In this document: piece by piece, positions 28,201 to 36,448 of the stretch
Layout of the letters: each line of letters begins with the position of its first letter
How positions within the stretch are numbered: position 1 is the stretch's first letter
From: Pseudoduganella rivuli
GTDB lineage: Bacteria > Pseudomonadota > Gammaproteobacteria > Burkholderiales > Burkholderiaceae_D
NCBI RefSeq assembly: GCF_009674485.1
Contig: NZ_WKJJ01000009.1
Coordinates: 124,001-188,000, forward strand
Direction: 5' to 3'
DNA: 64,000 nt
Position numbers and translations under genes: made by a program
The notes under the pieces: model-generated
The model's database searches: none
Seen by the model: the letters and a program-made list of their open reading frames with translations, nothing else
Told to the model about the DNA's origin: nothing

Positions 28201-28297
28201 CTCCGGTTCTGTCCGAAATACCGTTTCTGAAACTGACACAGGTCTTTACGGATTCTGTCTCTTCTTGGTTGCTGTACTCTAATTAAGGGGGGTTGGG

Positions 28298-29398
28298 ATG
28301 TCCGATCTGGCTACCCACGCCATGCTGGCGCGCTCGAACGCGCAACTTCCAGTCAACGTCTACTTTGACAAAACGCTGCTGCAGCGTGAATTGCAGTCTC
28401 TGTTTAAAGCCGGCCCGCGCTATGTCGGGCATGAATTAATGGTGCCGAACGCGGGCGATTTCATGACGCTCGCGGCGGAAAACGAAGGGCGCATGCTGGT
28501 GCGGAACGCCAATGGCCTGGAAGTGCTGTCCAATGTCTGCCGTCACCGCCAGGCCGTGATGTTCAATGGCCGCGGCAATGCCAACACCATTGTTTGCCCG
28601 CTGCACCGCTGGACCTATGATTTGAAAGGCGAATTGATCGGTGCACCGCACTTCGCCGAAACGCCTTGCCTGAACTTGCCCAAGACCCGGCTGCAAAGCT
28701 GGAACGGCCTGCAGTTCGAGCAAAACGGTTACAACGTCATGGAAAAGCTGAAGAACCTGTCCGTCACGAAGGACCTGGACTTCAGCGGCTACATGTTCGA
28801 CCACGTGGAAGTGCACGAGTGCGACTACAACTGGAAGACGTTCATTGAAGTCTACCTGGAGGATTACCACGTCGAGCCATTCCATCCGGGCCTGGGCGCG
28901 TTCGTCAGCTGCGACGACTTGCGCTGGGAATTCGGCGCCGATTACAGCGTGCAGACCGTCGGCGTGAACCGTGGCTTGCGTAAATCCGGTTCGCCGGTCT
29001 ACCAGAAGTGGCACGAGCAGGTACTCCAGTACCGCAATGGTGAACCGCCGCCCTATGGCGCGATCTGGCTGACGCTGTATCCGAACATCATGGTCGAGTG
29101 GTATCCGCACGTGCTGGTGGTGTCAACCTTGTGGCCGATCGGTCCGCAAAAGACCCGCAACGTGGTGGAGTTCTACTATCCGGAAGAAATCGTGCTGTTC
29201 GAGCGCGAATTCGTCGATGCGGAACGGGCCGCCTACATGGAAACCTGCGTGGAAGACGACGAAATCGCCCTGCGCATGGATGCGGGACGCAAGATCCTGA
29301 TGGAACGGGGCGAGAACGACGCGGGCCCGTATCAATCGCCGATGGAAGACGGCATGCAGCACTTCCACGAGTGGTATCGAAGTAAGCTGGATGTTTAA
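28298..29398 (+). CDS. Rieske non-heme iron oxygenase, alpha subunit type
   Basis: Terminal oxygenase component of a ring-hydroxylating or demethylating system. The Rieske cluster ligands are Cys81, His83 (CRH) and Cys100, His103 (CPLH). The mononuclear iron site shows His191 and His196 in EDYHVEPFHPG. Length 366 aa. AAGGGGGG precedes the ATG. No reductase, ferredoxin or beta subunit is adjacent, so electron delivery must come from elsewhere; the substrate cannot be named. A long hairpin terminates the unit. Confidence 0.92.
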   Translation: MSDLATHAMLARSNAQLPVNVYFDKTLLQRELQSLFKAGPRYVGHELMVPNAGDFMTLAAENEGRMLVRNANGLEVLSNVCRHRQAVMFNGRGNANTIVCPLHRWTYDLKGELIGAPHFAETPCLNLPKTRLQSWNGLQFEQNGYNVMEKLKNLSVTKDLDFSGYMFDHVEVHECDYNWKTFIEVYLEDYHVEPFHPGLGAFVSCDDLRWEFGADYSVQTVGVNRGLRKSGSPVYQKWHEQVLQYRNGEPPPYGAIWLTLYPNIMVEWYPHVLVVSTLWPIGPQKTRNVVEFYYPEEIVLFEREFVDAERAAYMETCVEDDEIALRMDAGRKILMERGENDAGPYQSPMEDGMQHFHEWYRSKLDV

Positions 29399-29405
29399 GT
29401 AATTC

Positions 29406-29453
29406 GCGGGCGCGCGGCGGGTTGTACAACCTGCCCCGCGCCCGCAGTGTTTT
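29406..29453 (+). terminator. Long hairpin terminator after the Rieske oxygenase gene
   Basis: A 40-base near-perfect inverted repeat (29406-29445): outer arms GCGGGCGCG / CGCGCCCGC and inner arms GGTTGT / ACAACC, with few mismatches, then AGTGTTTTG. The U-run is short. It ends about 12 bp before the next start codon. Confidence 0.65.
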
Positions 29454-29464
29454 GGGAATCAGGA

Positions 29465-30385
29465 ATGCACTCTCTGTGGATGTTGTTTGCCAGTTTCTTG
29501 TTCGCCGCCATGGGCGTGTGCGTCAAGCTGGCCTCGGAAATCTATACCACCTCCGAACTCGTCATGTACCGCGGCATCATCGGCATGACGATCCTGTACA
29601 CCATGATCCGCCTGCAGGGCGGCACCCTGAAAACCGCTTACGCCTGGGCCCATACGTGGCGCGGCGTGGTCGGCGTGATGTCGCTGTGGCTGTGGTTCCA
29701 CTCGATCGGCCAGCTGCCGCTTGCCACGGCCATGACCCTCAATTACATGGCGCCGATCTGGATGGCGCTATGGCTGTTCACCCATGGCTGGTGGCACCGC
29801 ACCGGCCATATCGAATGGCCGCTGATTGCCGCTGTCTTCATGAGCTTTGTCGGCGTGGTGCTGCTGTTGCAGCCGGCATTCGAGAAAGACCAGCTGGGTC
29901 CGGCCCTGATGGCGCTGGGCTCCAGCGTGCTGACCGCCATGGCGTATTTGCAGGTGCGCAAACTCGGTCAGCTGGGCGAGCCGGAATACCGCGTGGTGTT
30001 TTATTTCTGCGTATCGAATTTGCTGGCCGGCGTGGGTGGCCAGATACTGGAAGCCGGCGCCGGCGCCGTCACCTGGCACGCCATCGACAGCTGGCGCAAC
30101 TTTGCCCTGTTGCTGGGCATCGGCTTGCTGGCCACGTCGGCCCAGGTGGCCATGACGCGCGCTTACAGGCTGGGCAAGACGCTGGTGGTGGCCAACCTGC
30201 AATACACCGGCATCGTGTTTTCCAGTGCCTGGGGCGTACTGGTGTTTGCCGACTCGTTCGACTGGCACGCCTGGCTGGGAATTGCCATCATTCTTGCGTC
30301 GGGCAGCGCCGCAACGTTTTACAATACCCGCAGCACGGAACGCGGCAAAGCCATTGCCGATACCGATCCCATCGCCAGCGAATAA
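29465..30385 (+). CDS. EamA-family (DMT superfamily) inner-membrane transporter
   Basis: About ten predicted transmembrane helices in two EamA repeats (residues 3-135 and 150-290); begins MHSLWMLFASFLFAAMGVCVKLASEIYTTSELVMYRG, typical of drug/metabolite exporters. The ATG at 29465 is preferred over the in-frame GTG at 29447 because a GGGA motif lies 7 bases upstream and the first helix starts at once. Length 306 aa. Substrate unknown. It is followed after 12 bp by sseA. Confidence 0.9.
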   Translation: MHSLWMLFASFLFAAMGVCVKLASEIYTTSELVMYRGIIGMTILYTMIRLQGGTLKTAYAWAHTWRGVVGVMSLWLWFHSIGQLPLATAMTLNYMAPIWMALWLFTHGWWHRTGHIEWPLIAAVFMSFVGVVLLLQPAFEKDQLGPALMALGSSVLTAMAYLQVRKLGQLGEPEYRVVFYFCVSNLLAGVGGQILEAGAGAVTWHAIDSWRNFALLLGIGLLATSAQVAMTRAYRLGKTLVVANLQYTGIVFSSAWGVLVFADSFDWHAWLGIAIILASGSAATFYNTRSTERGKAIADTDPIASE

Positions 30386-30397
30386 GGACACAAGACC

Positions 30398-31258
30398 ATG
30401 CTGCATATGCACACCACCCTGATCAGCGCTGCCACGCTTGCCCAGCACCTGACGGACCCGAACTGGATCATCCTCGATTGCCGCCATGACTTGCTGATGC
30501 CGAACGCGGGCCGCGAAGGCTTTGCCATCGGCCACATCCAGAATGCGCAATTTGCCTCCATCGACGACGATTTGTCCGGCCCGAAAGCCGCGCTCGACGG
30601 CGTGTTCAAAGGCCGCCACCCGCTGCCGGACCGCGCCACCTTCATTGAAACCCTGCGCAACTGGGGCATCAACGACGACACCCAGGTGGTGGCGTACGAT
30701 GCCCATGGCGGCATGTATGCGGCGCGCCTGTGGTGGATGCTGCGCTGGATCGGCCACCAGGCCGTGGCCGTGCTCGATGGCGGCATGGCGGCCTGGCAGG
30801 CGGAAGGCTTGCCGCTGGTGACGCCGACGGTCGGCCGTGCGCGCGGGCACATCACGGAGCGCCCGACCCTGACCTCGACCGTCTCCGTGGCCGACGTGGT
30901 GGAAAACCTGGCCAGCGGCCGCCGCCAGGTCATCGATGCGCGCGCACACGACCGCTTCCGGGGCGAGAACGAGACCATCGATCCAGTCGGCGGCCACATC
31001 CCGGGCGCAAAAAACCGCTTCTTCAAGGATAACCTGCAGCCGGACGGCCGCTTCAAGCCGGGCGCGCAGTTGAAGCAGGAATTTTCCCACCTGTTCACGA
31101 ATCCGGCCAACGCCATCATGCAGTGCGGCTCCGGCGTGACGGCGTGCCACAACCTGCTGGCGCTGGAACTGGCGGGCATGCATGGCGCCGCGCTGTACCC
31201 GGGGTCGTGGAGCGAATGGTGTTCGGACAAATCCCGTCCGGTGGCGACCGGCGCGTAA
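30398..31258 (+). CDS. sseA: 3-mercaptopyruvate/thiosulfate sulfurtransferase
   Basis: Tandem-rhodanese enzyme transferring sulfane sulfur. Two rhodanese domains (about 5-150 and 165-285); the catalytic Cys243 lies in QCGSGVTACHN. The CGSGVT loop is the type found in mercaptopyruvate sulfurtransferases such as E. coli SseA rather than the CRxGxR loop of classical thiosulfate rhodaneses. AAGGA precedes the first ATG; a second in-frame ATG is 9 bp later. It is in line with the EamA gene and converges on the TonB receptor gene. Confidence 0.92.
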   Translation: MLHMHTTLISAATLAQHLTDPNWIILDCRHDLLMPNAGREGFAIGHIQNAQFASIDDDLSGPKAALDGVFKGRHPLPDRATFIETLRNWGINDDTQVVAYDAHGGMYAARLWWMLRWIGHQAVAVLDGGMAAWQAEGLPLVTPTVGRARGHITERPTLTSTVSVADVVENLASGRRQVIDARAHDRFRGENETIDPVGGHIPGAKNRFFKDNLQPDGRFKPGAQLKQEFSHLFTNPANAIMQCGSGVTACHNLLALELAGMHGAALYPGSWSEWCSDKSRPVATGA

Positions 31259-31282
31259 GCCGCGCCGCCCCCGGACGCCGGG

Positions 31283-34132
31283 TCAGAACCGGTACGTCAG
31301 GCTGGCCCGGATGGTGCGCCCGAACAGCGGCCGCGCCACGCCACGGTTGCGGGTGCCGTCCGGCGACAGCAAGTCCGTAAACAACGGGTCGCCTTCCGTG
31401 AACGACAGCTGGTTGGTCAGGTTGGCCACGAACACTTGCGCGGTCAGGCGCGGCGTCGCCTGGTATTGCGCGCCCACGTTGATCAGGTGGTAGGACGGGA
31501 ACAGGGTCACGTTGGCGTCGGTCGCCTCCGAGAAGCGCGAACCGTAGTACTGATACTGGCCATAGACGGTCAGCGGCACCCCGGTGGCGGGCTTGAGGTC
31601 ATACGACGGCATGAAGTTCGCCATGAACTTGGCCAGGCGGCGCGGACGCCGGCCATCCTCGCTGACGTGCACGTAGTGGTAGCCGGTGATCACGCCCTGC
31701 GCGTTCTTGTCTTCCTGCGTGAACGTGTAATTGGCGCCCGTGATCTTCGGGTTTTGCATCACGAAGTTACCCTTCAGCTCCAGGCCATCGGCCATGCGCG
31801 GCCGCCAAGTCAGCTCGATTTCCGTCCCCACGTTCTTCACGCCGCGCTTGTACAGTTGCGCCACGTCGGGGCAGGAATTGATTTGCGTGACACCGCCCAG
31901 CGACGTGCAGCGCGACGACTCGATATCCTTGTAGATATTGACGGCGCTGCGCGGCGAGAAGTCGTTGTAGAACAGCGCCACGGCCGCGCCGAATTCACGC
32001 GTCAGGTAGCGCAAGCCGCCCTCGTACTGGCGGATATGCTCGACCGCGCTGATGTCGACCTGCTTGCCATCGACAATGGTCGGTCCCGCGGTGCTGAGAT
32101 TGTTCAAGTCTTCCAGGCTGGGCAGGCGGAACGAACTCGACACCAGGCCATACACCGCCAGCGGCTTGCTGATGCTGTAATTGGCGCCGATCGACCAGCC
32201 CAGGCCTCGGAATGTCCTGTCCATCAGGTGCGATTTGCCCGGCACCAGGATTTCATTGTCGGCCGCCGTGTCCTGCAGCGATCCGGGAACCACGCCTGCC
32301 GGCGTCATGTCCACGGCCGTATCGCGGTCGCGGCGGTCGACCCGCGCATGCACATCCTGCCAGCGCACGCCGGCATCCATCTTCAGCTTGCCGCCCAGGG
32401 ATTCCCAGTGGTCCAGCACGTAGCCGGCGCGGCCCCTGGCGTCCAGGTGGCTGTCGAAACCAAACCAGCCCGGCAGGATGGCGCTGCCGGTGGTCAGCGA
32501 CGGCCCCACCTGCCGGCCCGTCGCATCCACCGCCGTCAGTTCGGCCATGCGCGCATTGGCGGCGCTCTCGCCGACCATCAGCGATGCCTGGAAGTTCGGG
32601 TTGAACGTGTAATGGCTGCCATACAGGCCAAACGTCATATCGTGGGTACCGGCCAGTTCCCAGGTTTTTTGCGCTTTCAAATCGAGCGACGTGCTGCCCG
32701 CATCGACCCGTGCCACGAACGGGATCAGGAAATTCAGGTAGGCGTTGGGCGCCACCACGCTGCCGTCATTGAGCCAGCGCCCGGCCACGCCCACGGCTTT
32801 CGCATATTTCTTCACGAAGTCGTCGCGGCTGATGTTGGCGAACGCCGCGCACGCGCCGGTTTGCGGCACGTTGAAATAACCATTCAGCTTGACGTTCGAC
32901 AGATTGCAGCTGAGCGCCGCGCCGTGCGCGGGCGAAATCACGTCGTTCTGGTAGCGCGCGTTCAGGAACGCCGATGCATAGGCGGTGTCGTTGCCGGTGA
33001 AGACCGCGTTGAAGCCGTTGCTGCCGGTGGTGTGGCGCACGCCGGACGACAGTTTCCATCCCGAGTCGAATTCATGTTCGAGCTTCAGGGTCAGCATGCG
33101 GAAGTCAGGATGAATGCCGTCCGCCTGGTCCACCACGCGCGTGCCGTATTCGCCGATCATGGTGAAGCGGCGGTTATTGGGCGACGCCGTGGTGCCGTGC
33201 GCAAATTCGATGCCCAGCGGCTGAATGGTGTCCTGGCTGATGATGGTCGGCGCCGAGGGCGTGCCGCTTTGCGTCAGGCGCGGTACTGAAATCGGCAAAT
33301 TCTGGTAAAACGCGGTGCGGTCGTTGATGTACAAACCGTCGATGCGCGCGGTGGTGCGGCGGTCGTCGCTGGTGTACACCAGATTGCCACGTACCTGGCC
33401 ACCATTGTCGGCCGTGTAGCCGGTGTTGCGGATGCCGTCGCCCTTGCGGTAAAAGCCGCCCACGGCATATTTCAGGTTCTTGCTGAGCGGTCCGGACAGG
33501 AACGCATCGTGGCGCCAGAAACCGTAATCGGCATATTCGATCTTGTAGCCGCCTTCCAGGTGATCGCCGCCGGTGCGGCTGACGTGGTTGACGGTGGCGC
33601 CCAGGCCGTTCGAATACAGGATGCCGCCGGTGCCGCCCTTCACCACTTCCACGCTTTCCGTCATCAGGTCGTCGCGGATGAACACGTCGTTGTTCATCAG
33701 CGGCGCCTCCGGCTCTTCATAGGCCGGCAAGCCGTCGATCAATTGCGGCGCGAAGCGGTAGCCGCCCACCACCGGCAGGCCCCGCACCGTGATGTTGTTG
33801 GACGCTTCGCCGGCGGTGCCGCCCTCGGCATAAATGCCGGGGAAATTCGACAGCAGGTCGGCGGTACTGGCCGGCGCCAGTTTCTGGATGTCTTCCGCGC
33901 TCAGCGTATTGATCGAGAACGTGGCATTTTTCTTGGTGGTGGTGCGGGTCACGCCCGTCACGATCACCACCGGGTGGGTTTCATCGGTCTTTTCTGCGGC
34001 ATTGGGGGCTGCCGGCGCGGCACCCGCGGCGCCGGACGCGCTTTGCGCCGCCTGGGCAAACACCAGTGCCGGCGCCAGGCACACTGCCAGGGCGGCGGAG
34101 CGCCCAATGTAACGGGAAATCGAGTAACGCAT
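31283..34132 (-). CDS. TonB-dependent outer-membrane receptor of the sucrose/fructan locus
   Basis: A 949-residue receptor for energy-dependent import across the outer membrane. Signal peptide ends at ALVFAQA (about residue 28); a TonB box-like HPVVIVTGV lies near residue 58; the plug domain follows (ATFSINTLSAEDIQKLAPASTADLLSNFPGI ... GLPVVGGYRFAPQLIDGLP); the rest is a beta barrel ending in Phe (ASLTYRF). GGAG precedes the chosen ATG; the frame is open upstream through the operators. Three copies of the locus operator sit in front of it, so the substrate is inferred to be sucrose or a fructan oligosaccharide, analogous in role to SuxA of Xanthomonas. Confidence 0.93.
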   Translation of the reverse strand: MRYSISRYIGRSAALAVCLAPALVFAQAAQSASGAAGAAPAAPNAAEKTDETHPVVIVTGVTRTTTKKNATFSINTLSAEDIQKLAPASTADLLSNFPGIYAEGGTAGEASNNITVRGLPVVGGYRFAPQLIDGLPAYEEPEAPLMNNDVFIRDDLMTESVEVVKGGTGGILYSNGLGATVNHVSRTGGDHLEGGYKIEYADYGFWRHDAFLSGPLSKNLKYAVGGFYRKGDGIRNTGYTADNGGQVRGNLVYTSDDRRTTARIDGLYINDRTAFYQNLPISVPRLTQSGTPSAPTIISQDTIQPLGIEFAHGTTASPNNRRFTMIGEYGTRVVDQADGIHPDFRMLTLKLEHEFDSGWKLSSGVRHTTGSNGFNAVFTGNDTAYASAFLNARYQNDVISPAHGAALSCNLSNVKLNGYFNVPQTGACAAFANISRDDFVKKYAKAVGVAGRWLNDGSVVAPNAYLNFLIPFVARVDAGSTSLDLKAQKTWELAGTHDMTFGLYGSHYTFNPNFQASLMVGESAANARMAELTAVDATGRQVGPSLTTGSAILPGWFGFDSHLDARGRAGYVLDHWESLGGKLKMDAGVRWQDVHARVDRRDRDTAVDMTPAGVVPGSLQDTAADNEILVPGKSHLMDRTFRGLGWSIGANYSISKPLAVYGLVSSSFRLPSLEDLNNLSTAGPTIVDGKQVDISAVEHIRQYEGGLRYLTREFGAAVALFYNDFSPRSAVNIYKDIESSRCTSLGGVTQINSCPDVAQLYKRGVKNVGTEIELTWRPRMADGLELKGNFVMQNPKITGANYTFTQEDKNAQGVITGYHYVHVSEDGRRPRRLAKFMANFMPSYDLKPATGVPLTVYGQYQYYGSRFSEATDANVTLFPSYHLINVGAQYQATPRLTAQVFVANLTNQLSFTEGDPLFTDLLSPDGTRNRGVARPLFGRTIRASLTYRF

Positions 34133-34265
34133 AAAGAATGTCTCCAGGTTTGAACTTGTTTTTACCATCCCGGCCGTCTTGCCGCACTTGTCGCAGCGGC
34201 GGCCGCCCCGCTTGCGTGCTGTTGTCGCACCCTCCTTTAATCGGCGATCCGCCCTGGCAAACGAA

Positions 34266-34282
34266 TTGTCCATCGTTGTCAT
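34266..34282. promoter_or_regulatory. LacI-type operator 1 before the TonB receptor
   Basis: TTGTCCATCGTTGTCAT: matches the locus consensus ATGTCCATCGTTGTCAT at 16 of 17 positions. The consensus is an imperfect palindrome of form ATGnCnAnnnTnGnCAT centred on its ninth base. Confidence 0.8.
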
Positions 34283-34291
34283 TTTTAGCTG

Positions 34292-34308
34292 ATGTCCACC
34301 GTTGTCAT
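34292..34308. promoter_or_regulatory. LacI-type operator 2 before the TonB receptor
   Basis: ATGTCCACCGTTGTCAT: 16 of 17 positions match the consensus. It starts 26 bp from operator 1, so the two would lie on opposite faces of the helix. Confidence 0.8.
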
Positions 34309-34332
34309 GCCGGATCAATAGTAACTCAAAAA

Positions 34333-34349
34333 ATGTCTATCGTTGTCAT
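34333..34349. promoter_or_regulatory. LacI-type operator 3 before the TonB receptor
   Basis: ATGTCTATCGTTGTCAT: 16 of 17 positions match the consensus. It starts 41 bp from operator 2 (about four helical turns) and 12 bp from the fructokinase stop codon. Confidence 0.8.
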
Positions 34350-34360
34350 TCGATGCATTT

Positions 34361-35293
34361 TTACAACGCCACTTCATCGAAATACGGCAGGTCGGCGCCC
34401 CGGCGCGAACAGGTGATGGCGGCCGCGCGGGCGGCAAAGCACAGCAGTTCCCTCACGGCGCCGCCATCCATGGTTTCCAATGCCTGGCGCGACAGCCTGC
34501 CCGTGCGCGACAGTTGCGCCAGCAGCGCGGCCTGGAACGTGTCGCCCGCGCCGACCGTATCGACCACGTCGGCCGGCGCCGCCGGCACCTCGATGGCGGG
34601 ACAGCGCCTGGTCGCGGCCAGTACGCCCTGCCCGCCGCGCGTCACCACCACCAGCGCCACGCCGGCCGCCAAGGCCTGCGCCATGAAGTCGGCGGCGGGA
34701 CGGCCCGGGTACAGCGCGTGCAAATCCTCGTCGCTGATCTTGACCAGGTCGGCGCGCGCCAGCATCCATTCCAGCGCATCGCGCCACGCGGCGGTGCGCG
34801 GTTCCACCATCAGGCGCACGTTCGGGTCGTATGCCACCAGGCTGGCGCCGCGCTGCCGCTCCACCAGCGCGCGCAGCGCCGCCGCCACCGGTTCCACCAC
34901 CATGCAATACGAGCCGACGTGGAGGGCCTGCACATCGCGCGGCACGCGCTCCAGGTCATCAACCCGCACCATGCGGTCGGCGCTGGCCGCGCCATGGAAC
35001 GCGTAGTCCGGCGCACCGTCAGCGCCGACCGAAACCATCATCAGCGCCGTGTTTGCGGCGGGCCGCGGGGCCGCCGACAAGTCGACCCGCTCCGAAGCCA
35101 GCGCATGGTGCAGGCGCCGCCCGAACAAGTCGTGCGACAGGCCGCCGAAAAACATTGCCTTCGCCCCCAGCCGCGCCAGCCCCACCGCCACGTTGAAGGG
35201 CGAGCCGCCGATACAGGCGGACAGGCCGAACCCGGCAGCCGTGGCCTGGCCGGGAAACACATCGAACAACGCTTCACCACACACCACGATCAT
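34361..35293 (-). CDS. Fructokinase (PfkB/ribokinase family)
   Basis: Phosphorylates fructose released by the two fructosidases of the locus. PfkB features: N-terminal CGEALFDVFP, the first signature GGSPFNVAVGLARLG near residues 29-43, and the second signature DVVDTVGAGDTFQAALLA near 245-262 with catalytic Asp in GAGD. Length 310 aa. The start overlaps the ABC ATPase stop by 4 bp, making it the last gene of the coupled operon. Confidence 0.93.
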   Translation of the reverse strand: MIVVCGEALFDVFPGQATAAGFGLSACIGGSPFNVAVGLARLGAKAMFFGGLSHDLFGRRLHHALASERVDLSAAPRPAANTALMMVSVGADGAPDYAFHGAASADRMVRVDDLERVPRDVQALHVGSYCMVVEPVAAALRALVERQRGASLVAYDPNVRLMVEPRTAAWRDALEWMLARADLVKISDEDLHALYPGRPAADFMAQALAAGVALVVVTRGGQGVLAATRRCPAIEVPAAPADVVDTVGAGDTFQAALLAQLSRTGRLSRQALETMDGGAVRELLCFAARAAAITCSRRGADLPYFDEVAL

Positions 35294-36438
35294 GACGCCA
35301 CCTCCTGCTGGTTGATCACCCGGGCCGGCGCGTCGCCGTCCCGGCCATCCTGTTCATCCAATACCGCACGATCGGTTTCGATGCGGCGACCGGCCTGGTC
35401 AAACACGTGCACGCGGCCGGGCGCGGGCCGGCACGCCCATTCGCTGTCGACAGCGGGCGGCTCGCCATGGATGGCAGCCACCAGCGGCCGCTCCACGCCC
35501 GGCAGCGCCAGGTGCACATGCGATTCCGCGCCCAGCCGCTCGACCAGCGCCACCCTGCCCCGCAACGGTCCGCCCGGGTCGGCCAGCAAATGCTCGGGAC
35601 GGATGCCCACGGTCACGTCCTGGCCGCGCGCGGCGACATTGCTCCATCCCGGCACGGCCAGGCCGCCGAACTGCAGACGTCCCAGCACGTCGATGGCGCC
35701 GCCTGCCAGGTTCATTTTCGGGCTGCCGATAAAGCCCGCCACGAAGGTGTTGGCCGGCGCGTCGTACAGCGCCATCGGCGCGCCGATCTGCTGCACGCCG
35801 TTGGGGCTGAGCACGACAATGCGATCGGCCAAGGTCATCGCTTCGACCTGGTCGTGCGTCACGTACACCATGGTGGCGCCCAGTTGCCGGTGCAGGCGGG
35901 CGATTTCCACGCGCATGTCGGCGCGCAGCGCCGCATCGAGGTTCGACAACGGTTCGTCGAACAAGAAAGCGCGCGGCTTGCGCACGATGGCGCGGCCGAT
36001 CGCCACCCGCTGGCGCTGGCCGCCCGACAATTGCGGCGGGCGGCGCTGCAACAAATGCTCCAGTTGCAGCATGCGCGCCACATCGCGCACGGCCGGGTCG
36101 ATCTCCTGCTTCGGCACGCGCGCCAGCTTCAGGCCGAACGCGATGTTTTCATACACGCTCATATGCGCATACAGCGCATAGTTCTGGAACACCATCGACA
36201 GTCCGCGCCGCGCCGGCGGCGTTTCGTTGACGCGCGCGCCGCCGATGCGGATCTCGCCGCCCGTGATCTCTTCCAGCCCCGCGATCATGCGCAGCAAAGT
36301 GGACTTGCCGCAGCCGGACGGTCCCACCAGCACGACGAATTCGCCGTCGCCGATCGCAAATGAAATGTCTTTCAGGATGTATGCGGACTCCCTGCCCGCA
36401 TACGCTTTGGCGACGCCCGCCAGTTCTATCGCAGCCAT
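35290..36438 (-). CDS. Sugar ABC transporter ATP-binding protein (MalK/UgpC type)
   Basis: Energy-coupling subunit of the sugar importer in this operon. Walker A GPSGCGKST near residue 38, ABC signature LSGGQRQRVAIGRA near 135, and Walker B RAFLFDEPLSNLD near 155. A C-terminal TOBE/OB regulatory region (about 235-370) is present, giving 382 aa. The order is unusual in that the ATPase gene lies behind the two hydrolase genes rather than beside the permeases. ATGA overlap with fructokinase; 10-bp gap to the GH32 gene. Confidence 0.95.
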   Translation of the reverse strand: MAAIELAGVAKAYAGRESAYILKDISFAIGDGEFVVLVGPSGCGKSTLLRMIAGLEEITGGEIRIGGARVNETPPARRGLSMVFQNYALYAHMSVYENIAFGLKLARVPKQEIDPAVRDVARMLQLEHLLQRRPPQLSGGQRQRVAIGRAIVRKPRAFLFDEPLSNLDAALRADMRVEIARLHRQLGATMVYVTHDQVEAMTLADRIVVLSPNGVQQIGAPMALYDAPANTFVAGFIGSPKMNLAGGAIDVLGRLQFGGLAVPGWSNVAARGQDVTVGIRPEHLLADPGGPLRGRVALVERLGAESHVHLALPGVERPLVAAIHGEPPAVDSEWACRPAPGRVHVFDQAGRRIETDRAVLDEQDGRDGDAPARVINQQEVAS

Positions 36439-36448
36439 GCCATTCTCC

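Larger units (their letters stand above)
27961..28297. other. 337-bp intergenic region with divergent promoters
   Basis: No gene is supported here. It is AT-richer than its surroundings and holds a promoter towards xseB, a TATAAT box towards the Rieske oxygenase gene, and a GGGGAA/GTTCCCC-like stretch near 28130-28155 without clear symmetry. Confidence 0.6.

Noticed and set aside
29447..29465. GTG at 29447 as the start of the EamA transporter
   Set aside because: It lies in the terminator tail without a ribosome binding site; the ATG at 29465 has GGGA upstream and starts the first helix directly.
34133..34318. N-terminal extension of the TonB receptor to an ATG far upstream
   Set aside because: The extension would translate the operators and place 62 charged residues before a clear signal peptide; the ATG at 34132 has a good Shine-Dalgarno sequence.
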